A stretch of DNA of 37,403 nucleotides. Origin: Desulfobacterales bacterium (lineage in GTDB: Bacteria; Desulfobacterota; Desulfobacteria; Desulfobacterales; UBA5852). Below the pieces are notes generated by a model, which searched no databases, was not told the DNA's origin, and was given only the letters and a program-made list of their open reading frames with translations. Within the stretch, counting starts at the first letter, position 1. Every line of letters begins with the position of its first letter. Below are positions 27,143 through 36,226 of this stretch, piece after piece. Both the position numbers and the translations under genes were made by a program. Location: NCBI GenBank assembly GCA_030065585.1, contig JASJED010000059.1, positions 1 to 37,403 of the forward strand. The letters are read 5' to 3'.

Positions 27143-29014
27143 TCAAGCGCCCTGGCTGCGCCCGGCCAGCTGTTGGATTTTAATGATGACGAACTCGGCG
27201 GGTTTCAGGGGCGCAAAACCCACAACGATGTTGACGATGCCGCGATTGACGTCGTCCTGGGTGGTTGTCTCCGTATCGCATTTTACCAGGTAGGCTTGAC
27301 GCGGCGTCGAACCTTGGAAAGCACCCTGGAGAAAAAGATTCTGCATGAAAGCCCCCACGTTCAGGCGGATTTGGCCGTAGAGCGGCTCGTCGTTGGGTTC
27401 GAATACGGCGAACTGAGTGCCACGGTATAGGCTTTCCTCAATAAAGAGGGCCAAACGGCGCACGGGAATATATTTCCATTCTGAAGCCAGTTGATCGGCG
27501 CCGTCCATGGTACGCGCGCCCCAAGAAATATTGCCCGATACGCGAAAGGTCCGTAGCGCGTTCACGGCCAAAGGATTGAGTATACCATTCTCTGCATCGG
27601 TGAGTTTATATTCCAATTCCGGTACTCCTCTGAGGCTGGCCTCGATCCCAGCAGGCGCTTTCCAAACCCCCCGCTCTCCGTCGATGCGTGCCCAAAGGCC
27701 CGCCATGGTGCCGCTTACCGGCATGCTCCGCAGCCGGAATTCGTCCAGAGAATCCGGTATCCTTATCCTCGGGTAGTAGACCGCCACGTTGCGATGCCGC
27801 AGGGAACTACCGTCATCGTCCATCCAGGCCTCGATCTCCACCGGCTCATTGCGTTCGAGATCGGCATGGGGCGGATCAAGGATATACATGGCGCGACGGC
27901 CTTCTACGTAGGTTGTGGCATCCGAAGCGACCAAAAACGCTTGATCGTCGGGAAGTTGGTCCGTGCCCGGGATACAAAGGATGTTGAAGATATCGACAGG
28001 ATCCAATGCGGTAAGTGCCGCCGTCAGTTCAGCGGCGGTGGGCAGGTTGCCGTCATCTGACGTTTGATTGGTAACCTGTTTCCCGGCCGACGCACCTCCC
28101 AGCCAGTAACTCTGCACATTCTGCTGTGAAATCCCGGAAAAGCCAAGATCGTCAGCGAAGTCGCCACTGAGATCTACGATATCCGCCACTGCATCCGTAC
28201 CGGCCTTGACCTGCAGATAAGCGCCGGTGCCCACACTGCCCACGGCCCTGACGGTGACGCGATCCAAGCTGGGATCGGCTGCCCGGATGGCACCCTCGAG
28301 TGCAGCTGCCAATGAGGCCATGGTGGTGGGGGTAGAACCCAGGGTCAACGATCCGCCACTGCCGTTAATGTCCACGTTAAGCGTACCGGTGAGGGTTAGC
28401 GCGCTGACATCGGTAATTTGCTGACTGACGGTGCCGGTCTGCGCCGGCGGCTCCGCTACGGTACCTGGTGCCACGGAAATCAGCTTGGATTGATCGTTGA
28501 TCACGTTGACGGCGTACCGGGTGTCGGCAGTGTTCATGGTAAGGTTGAGGAAGGATTCCGTGTTCACTACGGCGCCCTCAACAATCTCGTTCACCGTCAA
28601 ATTGAAAGCCGTTCCCGGATGGGGGGTTCCCCAATCGATTTCGACATACAGGTTGTCGCCCCAGGCACCCTCATTGGCAGCCTGTACGGTCAGTACGTCG
28701 GCAGTATTCGCCGGATTACGCAGAACGATCTCGGGTGCCTGCGGTGTGCCTGCAGCCGTGCGCACGATATACGCCTGAGAACCGCCGTTGAGAAAGAACT
28801 GTTCCACACCGTATGAAGCTAGGCTGTCCGATCGCAAGCCGCCGAACTCACGTTCGAAAGCCTCACGGTTAAGGACGCGTACGGCCGTATTCATAGGACC
28901 TCGGGTGAAGTTGCCGATAAAAGCAGCAATGGATGTTGCGACACCTATGATGGGCCGCACACCACTGGGAATCTCTTCGATATAAACGCCGGGGTAGGTC
29001 GGTAAGATCGGCAT
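27143..29014 (-). CDS. Contractile tail sheath protein
   Basis: TYPGVYIEEIPSGVRPIIGVATSIAAFIG start and C-terminal WKYIPVRRLALFIEESLYRGTQFAVFEPNDEPLYGQIR. Confidence 0.97.
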   Translation of the reverse strand: MPILPTYPGVYIEEIPSGVRPIIGVATSIAAFIGNFTRGPMNTAVRVLNREAFEREFGGLRSDSLASYGVEQFFLNGGSQAYIVRTAAGTPQAPEIVLRNPANTADVLTVQAANEGAWGDNLYVEIDWGTPHPGTAFNLTVNEIVEGAVVNTESFLNLTMNTADTRYAVNVINDQSKLISVAPGTVAEPPAQTGTVSQQITDVSALTLTGTLNVDINGSGGSLTLGSTPTTMASLAAALEGAIRAADPSLDRVTVRAVGSVGTGAYLQVKAGTDAVADIVDLSGDFADDLGFSGISQQNVQSYWLGGASAGKQVTNQTSDDGNLPTAAELTAALTALDPVDIFNILCIPGTDQLPDDQAFLVASDATTYVEGRRAMYILDPPHADLERNEPVEIEAWMDDDGSSLRHRNVAVYYPRIRIPDSLDEFRLRSMPVSGTMAGLWARIDGERGVWKAPAGIEASLRGVPELEYKLTDAENGILNPLAVNALRTFRVSGNISWGARTMDGADQLASEWKYIPVRRLALFIEESLYRGTQFAVFEPNDEPLYGQIRLNVGAFMQNLFLQGAFQGSTPRQAYLVKCDTETTTQDDVNRGIVNIVVGFAPLKPAEFVIIKIQQLAGRSQGA

Positions 29015-29052
29015 AGAAATCCTCCCTTATTTCAATCAGGTTTCAACGGCCG

Positions 29053-29463
29053 TCAAGCGGTTGCTTGTCGACCCACCAAAATGGTGATGCGGGCGGTAAC
29101 ATCCTCACCCAATCCATTATTGAAAATGATTTTTTGGGGAACTGCCTGCAATAGGCCGACGGCACCATCTCCGATGAAAGTCTGCGGACCGTCAAAGAGT
29201 ACATCGGCCGCCCCACCGCCATCAACGGTGTAGGTCAGGTTTGGTCCATAATGATCAGACATCAACACTAGCACCTCCAACCGATCGGCTGCTGTGTCAG
29301 GCAAAACATCGACGCTGACAGGTGTGGCAGACACCAAGTCGGCAGCACCCGGAAGTTCTACATCGACCTTGTCATAGGCCGTAACCTGCACCGAACGGGA
29401 TGCCTCGATTTTGGGACCTCCCTCAATCTCCACAGATAGCTTCCATTTGAGTGTTTCCGCCAT
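29053..29463 (-). CDS. Hypothetical 136-aa protein, first gene of the eCIS operon
   Basis: Start ATG at 29463 with AAGGGGG upstream; followed closely by sheath gene. Confidence 0.7.
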   Translation of the reverse strand: MAETLKWKLSVEIEGGPKIEASRSVQVTAYDKVDVELPGAADLVSATPVSVDVLPDTAADRLEVLVLMSDHYGPNLTYTVDGGGAADVLFDGPQTFIGDGAVGLLQAVPQKIIFNNGLGEDVTARITILVGRQATA

Positions 29464-29989
29464 ATTGCCCCCTTGTTTTCGCTAAAGTTGTGTTGAATGG
29501 TTAAGAACGCGATACCCGTGTAAACATGTTTTTCGGAAAGCTTGCATTTAAGGCCATGCCGCTAATCAGGAAAAGTTGGCCCAACAGCGAACAGCCGCGA
29601 ATTAAATACATCGCCTTGGGTATTCCTTCTAAGCAGAGGATCGAAATCGTTTGTGATGGAATTTAAGCTGGAATTGAAAAAATCATTGGCGGTCTAAGTT
29701 CAGGCGTTCGCTTCTTTTGCAATCCTTCGCAGAATACATCAATTGACAATTAAAAGCCCTGTGCTCGCAAAGGTATAGCTCCGCATGGCCGATTACAGGC
29801 CTGGATAGTGCAAGCTTATTTTTGCTTTATAGAGGACAGTGGAGGAGAAAATTTATACAAAGCTTTGCATTCGCTCTTAGCAAAAAAAATACCTATGTGA
29901 ATTCCATACGCATTGAATCATTATCCATCTGGAATCATGGTTTTTTTGGATTCGATGGCAAATCTTGAGAGGTGATGAAAAGCGGAAAG

Positions 29990-30090
29990 CCTGTTACACT
30001 ATTTTGGGTGTACAGGGAAAGGTACCAGGTAAATGGCACCATGGCGAGGTCGCCGCCAAGTTACACCGTTAGGTTACACTGTTACAGGGG
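29990..30090. promoter_or_regulatory. Cluster of GTTACA-type motifs upstream of the eCIS operon, possible activator binding sites
   Basis: CCTGTTACAC-N8-GTGTACAGG imperfect palindrome at 29990-30016, GTTACACCG at 30060, GGTTACACTGTTACAGG at 30072-30089. Confidence 0.35.
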
Positions 30091-30152
30091 ATACGCGCCA
30101 ACGCCAAAGCAGTCTCGTTCTTACCCGTAATGGGGAAATAGGTGGCTCGAGA

Positions 30153-31493
30153 TTACCTTGTGGGGTGGCGTCTTTCTACAATGTTATATTTATCCATTTT
30201 ACGATAGAGCGTCATGCGCGACCATTTTAGCTGACGTGCCGCGATTGATTTATTCCATTTCGTTTCAATCAACGTAGAGACAATGGTGCGGCGTTCGTTA
30301 GGAGGATGGCTTCCGTTTTCACTTATCTTTTTGACAAAGGGTTTCGGTAAGTGGTCGGCATCAATGTGACTTTGGGGCGGTTTGATATAGACGGCTTCTA
30401 TGACATTCAGCAGCTCCCTGACGTTTCCAGGCCAATCATAGCGCATAAGACATCTCTTTACATCATCCGACATGCCAGACACATGCGCATTGTATCGGCG
30501 GTTTAAATTATCAAGGGCCCAATCCACTATCAGAGGAATATCTTCCTTGCGCTCCTTTAGCGGCGGCATATGAATCCGAACCACATTAAGTCGGTAGTAC
30601 AGATCTTCTCGGAATAGTCTGTCTTCCACGAGTTTTTCTGGGTCGAGGTTTGTGGCCGCGATCACCCGTACATTGGCGTGGACTTCCGCATTACCCCCCA
30701 GCCGCACTATTTCCTTGTTATCGATACTCCGCAATATTTTTGCCTGGGCATAAATACTCATTTCTCCAATCTCATCCAGAAAAAGACTGCCACCGTCTGC
30801 CAATTCAAACTTTCCCGGTTTAGAGCCGACGGCACCGGTAAATGCGCCACGATTATATCCAAAGAGTTCGCTCTCCACCAGATTTTCCGGCAATGCCGCA
30901 CAGTTGATGCAAACAAAAGGTTGTTCTTTGCGAGGACTGTTTTCATGAATAAAACGTGCAGCCAGTTCCTTGCCGGTGCCTGTTTCTCCGGAGATAAGCA
31001 CGTTACTGTCGATTGTGGCAACATCTTGCAAATACGCCCGAATCTCCTGCATGGTGTGACTATCACCAATCATAGGATGTTCATGCGGTCCATTATTTTT
31101 ACCCTTTAGCCTTATGCGCTTAAAGGTTCCGTTTAGACTTACATTGATTCTTTCTACCAAATCTCTCTTTCGGAAAGGTATTTTTAAATAGTCCGTCACC
31201 CCAGCCCGAAAAGCAGCAATAGCAGAATCCTCCGAACTATGCTGTACGATGATAACAATGGGCAGGGAAGGTTCCATGCTACGAATATCATTAATAAGGG
31301 CAAGGGCTTCACTGAAATTCCCGCGCGAACCGCCCAGGAGAACAAGGTGGGGTTTTCGGTCTTGGATTAAACGGAAACTGATCCGACGTCTATTTATTAG
31401 CAGTAATTCGCAGGCCAGCAAAGTCTTTAAATAGGTGACATAGTCATAAATGTGGCGATCCACAACAATGCGTAACGCATGGCGAGCATTCAT
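30153..31493 (-). CDS. Sigma54-dependent transcriptional activator with receiver-like N-terminal domain
   Basis: GETGTGKE, GAFTGA, GGSLFLDEIGE, Fis-type HTH at C-term (NKSIAARQLKWSRMTLYRKMDKYNI). Likely start MNARHALRI at 31493. Confidence 0.93.
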   Translation of the reverse strand: MNARHALRIVVDRHIYDYVTYLKTLLACELLLINRRRISFRLIQDRKPHLVLLGGSRGNFSEALALINDIRSMEPSLPIVIIVQHSSEDSAIAAFRAGVTDYLKIPFRKRDLVERINVSLNGTFKRIRLKGKNNGPHEHPMIGDSHTMQEIRAYLQDVATIDSNVLISGETGTGKELAARFIHENSPRKEQPFVCINCAALPENLVESELFGYNRGAFTGAVGSKPGKFELADGGSLFLDEIGEMSIYAQAKILRSIDNKEIVRLGGNAEVHANVRVIAATNLDPEKLVEDRLFREDLYYRLNVVRIHMPPLKERKEDIPLIVDWALDNLNRRYNAHVSGMSDDVKRCLMRYDWPGNVRELLNVIEAVYIKPPQSHIDADHLPKPFVKKISENGSHPPNERRTIVSTLIETKWNKSIAARQLKWSRMTLYRKMDKYNIVERRHPTR

Positions 31494-31552
31494 ATCGACC
31501 TCCAATTAGAATTCCATACATACCCCAAAAATATGATTTCTGAAAAATTGTT

Positions 31553-31792
31553 TCAAACACTTGGCAATTTGAGATCCAGAGCTGATGCGGTGATCGGCCC
31601 AACGATGCCGTCATCGGCGCAGGGCCCGAAATGATTGGCCTAAAACGGCAAGACAGCACGTAAAGTTCTTGGAGCAAAGTCGCCGTCAACGATTCCTTCA
31701 TCGTAATCTCTATCTCTCTTTTTCATTTTGGTTTGCAACTTTTTAACTAGTGAACCTTTCGAGCCATTGAGTTTTATCTTGGTGGTGAACAT
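31553..31792 (-). pseudogene. Peptidoglycan-binding domain (PG_binding_1-like) interrupted by one amber codon
   Basis: MFTTKIKLNGSKGSLVKKLQTKMKKRDRDYDEGIVDGDFAPRTLRAVLPF*ANHFGPCADDGIVGPITASALDLKLPSV*; both halves in the same frame. Confidence 0.6.
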
Positions 31793-31837
31793 AGCGGAAA
31801 GCGCAGTCGCGGTGCATTGCACAAATGCGTCGTGACT

Positions 31838-32240
31838 ATGGCGGTTGAACGTAAAGATAAAAAATTGGAGCATGTATGAATGGAAGTATTTGAGCACTAT
31901 TCGGTGCACGAATTGACACCATTTATCCAAGGCAATATCGAGCCTGAAAACGCCATTGTCACGGACGGATGGAAAGGATTCAATGATTTGAAAAAAGAAG
32001 GGTATGACCATCATCAGATTTTCCAAGACAAAGTCACCGATATATAGAGCGTTTCACCTGTTATGCATTTGGTCAGCGCACTGATTAAGCGACTGTTCGT
32101 TTGACTGTTTCAAGGCTGTTTAAAGGAAAAGTATCTTCAAGATTATCTGAATGAATATACGTTCCTGTTCAACCGTAGGAACTGCAAATATGTTGGCAAA
32201 AATTTTTCCGAATTGTTCAGCAGGCTGTTGTCATTCAACC
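31838..32240 (+). pseudogene. IS1595/ISXO2-like transposase remnant
   Basis: Fragments MAVERKDKKLEHV / PENAIVTDGWKGFNDLKKEGYDHHQIFQ / HLVSALIKRLF / KGKYLQDYLNEYTFLFNRRNCKYVGKNF separated by stops and frameshift. Confidence 0.75.
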
Positions 32241-32488
32241 CAGACCCTATAAACAAATTAAAGATGGGGTTTTTGTGGAGTCGCTGGCCGATTCGTCACC
32301 TGGACGAAACGGATAACCAAATAAGAATATTTTAACAATCCCATCAAATCGAATAAGTACACGCGGCGAGAAACAACAATGCAAGAGTCAGCACAAAGGA
32401 AGAAAATTTGGATCTAAATGATGACGATTTAAGAAAATGCGGCTGTAATAATCTTTTATAATAACCATCAGAAAGCGTACCGCAAGCC

Positions 32489-32590
32489 GAAGTTTCCTTA
32501 GCCCAAGGGATGACAATTGGTCAGTTATGCCGCCAGTTGTCCATTTCCGAGCAGACCTATTATCGTTGGCGCAAACAATACGGTGGTTAA
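32489..32590 (+). pseudogene. IS3-family OrfA transposase remnant
   Basis: EVSLAQGMTIGQLCRQLSISEQTYYRWRKQYGG*. Confidence 0.8.
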
Positions 32591-32612
32591 AAAATCAGCC
32601 AGGGAAATACTA

Positions 32613-32744
32613 GGACATTCCCAACATTTACCGTTTTTATTTACATAACAACGTAAAAAAAAATACATCAGGATCCATCGGGCTGGCCACCACCCTATTT
32701 AGAAACATTATCCAAGAACACGACAAATAGATCTCGAATCCACT
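32613..32744. repeat. Direct repeat copy 1 flanking the C25-like peptidase gene
   Basis: ggacattcccaacatttaccgtttt...gaacacgacaaatagatctcgaatcca matches 35215..35350. Confidence 0.9.
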
Positions 32745-33209
32745 AAAATAATGGGAGGAAATGATCCAAGAACAACAGGATTAATCTGAAAAATAGGAAT
32801 AGACAGGCCTATAATCCAGATTCGACACAGCACGCCTTGTGGCTTATTGTGTCAGCGAACCTTTAGGCAAGGATGAGATTTAGTTCCATGTAAATGAAAT
32901 TCACAGGAAGCCATCATATTGCCTACTTTCTTAACAGATTCAATGGAAAACTTAATACATCGATGAGTCCTTATATCAAGATTATTCCAATAAAAATTAA
33001 GCGTTTAATTCAATTTGCCCATCCGCGACCTGGTTGGTACATTTTTTGTTAGGCACGATTAATATAGCGCTCGCACTGTCTTCAAATTCCACTACAAGCT
33101 GCTCGTAGTTTCATCCGATTTTATTATTTTCACCCTCTGTTTGGCACTCAACAGCGTATTATTTTGATAGACTCAGGGGTTTTTTCGGGGGGACGATTTC
33201 ACGTTTTAA

Positions 33210-33467
33210 AGTCCAAGAATAGTTTCGAAGGGCGATCTTGAAAAAGAAAACAATTTCATTCCATCTTCTGAAATCGAGGGAAAACCATTCGTCGATGCTC
33301 CATCAGAGGGAATCACTCCCGGCTAAGTCGAGCTCAACGGTCTAAGGTTTATATCAGATGTAACAGCCGTTGAATAGGTGAAACCTTATGTCAAAGGTGT
33401 GCAGGATGAAGAGGGTAACTTTTACCCGGATAAGCCTTACAACATCGTTGGTAATTCAAGTGTTTAA
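33210..33467 (+). pseudogene. Possible degraded ORF of unknown family
   Basis: One frame reads ...NNFIPSSEIEGKPFVDAPSEGITPG*VELNGLRFISDVTAVE*VKPYVKGVQDEEGNFYPDKPYNIVGNSSV* with protein-like composition across two stops. Confidence 0.35.
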
Positions 33468-33506
33468 CACGATAAAGTAATCAAGACACCATAATGGGAG
33501 GGAGCC

Positions 33507-35180
33507 ATGAGCAATGAAATTAATTGGAAGAAACGCCTGACTTTAGCGGAAAGCGAATTGTTCACCAAAGATAAAGTGCCCCGTGGGGATGTTGTAGGAG
33601 ATCAAACGGTTATCAATTTAGGAGCATTTTCTCGTGAATATAAGCTTTCCAGAGCGTATAGGAGCATTCGCAACTTAGAGTTTCGATCTGAAAGACCTGT
33701 AAAGCCGAAAACTTTTAAAGATTACTTAAAAGAACGTGGAGATTTGATCAGGGTGAGATTTTCCGCGGAGACAAAGAGACGACCGCGTTTTCCCCGCGAT
33801 GAAGGATACCGGAATAGGAAAACGCTGCTCCATTACCCGAACGGAGTTGTGCTCGTACTGGTCGAAAAATCTATCTACGAAGCCGTCTCTGCCAGTATCG
33901 ATAAATACGTTCTCGACTTAGGACGAGATGGGTACTGGGCGACCATTCATGTTATCAGTGGTGGAACGCCTGCAAATATACGGTCCTATATCAAGCGGCG
34001 GAAGCCTGTCGGTGCCGTGCTGGTGGGTTCGATCGCCGCACCATGGTTTGAACTTGATGATGACTTTCATGGCGCGCACTCTGAATTTCCCTGCGATCTT
34101 TTTTATATGGACACCAACGGAACCTGGACCGACCCGGACGGAGATGGCAAATTCAGCAACCACACCGGGGACCTGAATCCTGAAATTTGGGTCGCACGAA
34201 TTTGGACGCCGACTGCCAGTGGTAATGATGCGTCACTAATTAACGATTATTTTTCTCGAAATCATAAGTTCCGCTTAGGCCTGTTGGGAAATGCGCGCTC
34301 AGCCCTTGCTTATGTCGATGATGATTGGACCAGCTTTGACGATTGTGCATTTGATGAAATGTTTCCCTCATCCGTAATCACGAAGTACACTGTGCCCACG
34401 CAGACAGATGCCGATCTCTATAAGGCTGAAGTAAACTCGCTACGCTCGTGGGTTCAACTGTGCGCCCACTCCTGGGTGCATGGCCACGCTTTGCGGGTTG
34501 GGTCGATAAATGAGTATATTCAGACTTCTTATTTTAGGGATACGAACCCTCCGAATGCTCACTTTTATAATTTGTTTTGCTGTGGTCCCGGCAAGTTCAC
34601 CGAGAGTGATTATCTGGCCGGCTGGTACATATTCGATAAATCGGGAGGCGGAGTTAACCTTGGATTGACTGCCATTGCAAGCGCTAAGTCCGGCTCAATG
34701 CTGTTTTTTGAAGACTTTTATCGCCCCATGGGACAAGGTAAGGTCATCGGAGATGCTTTTGTGGACTGGTGGAAAGCCCGAGGTCCAGATCATGAGCTTT
34801 GGGAGCGCCGGTGGTTCTACGGACTTGTTTTACTCGGCGATCCAACATTGACATGGTGGAAAGGAGCGGTGCCACAACTTGAACAACCGCAAGAAGAAGA
34901 TATATTTGACCACTGGCCCAGAAAAATGCAGTTTAGATGGGATCCTGTAAATTTACCCGGTGTGAAATACCATGTGCAGGTCGATGCTTTCGGAGCGGTA
35001 ACCGCAGGTAAATGGGCTGAGGAAACGGGTGCCTACTGTTATAACTATCACAACATTACTTCGAACAAACTTAACCACACTTTTGTGGGTGCCCAGCGAG
35101 GCAGATGGCGCGTGCGTGCCAAGGTAGGCAGCCGAATGTGTTCCTGGTCGCCATGGTCTTATTTTAGGTTTACGGTATGA
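33507..35180 (+). CDS. C25/gingipain-like (caspase-fold) cysteine peptidase homologue, no obvious signal peptide, C-terminal Ig/Fn3-like segment
   Basis: AHSWVHGHALRV (candidate His) and FYNLFCCGPGKFTE (candidate Cys); EFPCDLFYMDTNGTWTDPDGDGKFSNHTGDLNPEIWVARI; SD GGGAGG before ATG. Confidence 0.8.
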   Translation: MSNEINWKKRLTLAESELFTKDKVPRGDVVGDQTVINLGAFSREYKLSRAYRSIRNLEFRSERPVKPKTFKDYLKERGDLIRVRFSAETKRRPRFPRDEGYRNRKTLLHYPNGVVLVLVEKSIYEAVSASIDKYVLDLGRDGYWATIHVISGGTPANIRSYIKRRKPVGAVLVGSIAAPWFELDDDFHGAHSEFPCDLFYMDTNGTWTDPDGDGKFSNHTGDLNPEIWVARIWTPTASGNDASLINDYFSRNHKFRLGLLGNARSALAYVDDDWTSFDDCAFDEMFPSSVITKYTVPTQTDADLYKAEVNSLRSWVQLCAHSWVHGHALRVGSINEYIQTSYFRDTNPPNAHFYNLFCCGPGKFTESDYLAGWYIFDKSGGGVNLGLTAIASAKSGSMLFFEDFYRPMGQGKVIGDAFVDWWKARGPDHELWERRWFYGLVLLGDPTLTWWKGAVPQLEQPQEEDIFDHWPRKMQFRWDPVNLPGVKYHVQVDAFGAVTAGKWAEETGAYCYNYHNITSNKLNHTFVGAQRGRWRVRAKVGSRMCSWSPWSYFRFTV

Positions 35181-35214
35181 ATTGGCCATTGACAAGTTCA
35201 GAGGGAAGTAGTGG

Positions 35215-35350
35215 GGACATTCCCAACATTTACCGTTTTGTATCTACATAACAACGTATTAAAAAAAAACATCAGGATCCATCGGACTGACCACCGTCCT
35301 AATTTAGAAACATTATCCAAGAACACGACATATAGATCTCGAATCCACAC
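35215..35350. repeat. Direct repeat copy 2 flanking the C25-like peptidase gene
   Basis: ggacattcccaacatttaccgtttt...gaacacgacatatagatctcgaatcca, same orientation as 32613..32744. Confidence 0.9.
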
Positions 35351-35512
35351 AAAGAATGAATAGCATTGATTCAAGGACAGCATGCTTCTTTTTAAGTAAA
35401 TAAAAAAGGATGTCAGTAAATTTACAAACCCGTATGACGAAACATGGACGGAGGCCATTAGTTTTGAATAGCTCCTGTTCCAGGAAGGATTTAACCTCAA
35501 TAGGAGGTTGCC

Positions 35513-35560
35513 ATGAATAAAATGGTCGGTTTATTGTTAACTGCAGTGCTAATTATTTGA
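35513..35560 (+). CDS. Possible 15-aa hydrophobic peptide MNKMVGLLLTAVLII (or truncated membrane protein start)
   Basis: AGGAGG 5 nt before ATG; TGA after 15 codons. Confidence 0.3.
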   Translation: MNKMVGLLLTAVLII

Positions 35561-35635
35561 ATGGCGATCGAAAACATAGTAGCGTAGATATTATGACGCT
35601 TCCGTCTATCGCCTTTTAAACCTTACGGAGGATCT

Positions 35636-36109
35636 ATGAAGTTATCTACAAATTTTACATTTGATGAAATGACCCGAACCGACCATCGGAAATATTTAGC
35701 AGCAAACCGGGAAGAGGCCCAACAACCCCCTATTTTGGATAAATTGAAACGTTTGGCTAACGAGTTGCTACAACCGATACGTAATCACTACAATCGCTCA
35801 GTTAACGTCAGTTCGGGTTATCGAGGAACGAAACTGAATCGGGCGGTCAAAGGGTCTCCCAGAAGTCAACATTGTAAGGGTGAAGCCGCTGATTTTCGCG
35901 TCACGGACTCTGATCTAAGAGAGGTTTTCGATTGGATTCGCGACCAATCGGGGCTCCAATACGGCCAGTTGATTTTGGAATGTTATGATCCCGAAACCAA
36001 TTCCGGATGGATTCATATCTCGTTGCCGCGTCCCCAAAGGACTAATTTACAAGATCTTATCGCAACTTGGGATGCCCAAACGGAAAAATGGAACTATCAG
36101 CCTGCATAA
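35636..36109 (+). CDS. Peptidase M15-like (phage endolysin / D-Ala-D-Ala carboxypeptidase type)
   Basis: SSGYRGTKLNRAVKGSPRSQHCKGEAADFRV ... GWIHISL; SD acggagg before ATG. Confidence 0.88.
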   Translation: MKLSTNFTFDEMTRTDHRKYLAANREEAQQPPILDKLKRLANELLQPIRNHYNRSVNVSSGYRGTKLNRAVKGSPRSQHCKGEAADFRVTDSDLREVFDWIRDQSGLQYGQLILECYDPETNSGWIHISLPRPQRTNLQDLIATWDAQTEKWNYQPA

Positions 36110-36199
36110 ATTATCGAAAGAATGAGATCTATTCCCTTGTGGGCAAGGGAGGGACATGATCAAATGAAATGAAATGGTTTCAATCCATTTAGTCTAGCG

Positions 36200-36226
36200 G
36201 GCGATCGGAACTCCGATCGCCTTTTT
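36200..36226 (+). terminator. Rho-independent terminator after the M15-like gene
   Basis: GGCGATCGG AACT CCGATCGCC followed by TTTTT. Confidence 0.9.

Noticed and set aside
30044-30062. Possible sigma54 -24/-12 promoter (TGGCGGCGACCTCGCC, minus strand)
   Set aside because: Correct GG-N10-GC spacing but weak consensus and ~580 bp from the operon start; no convincing site found nearer
31640-32026. 128-aa minus-strand ORF as an intact gene
   Set aside because: Upstream part is antisense to the IS1595-like remnant; only the distal part is meaningful, as the PG-binding pseudogene
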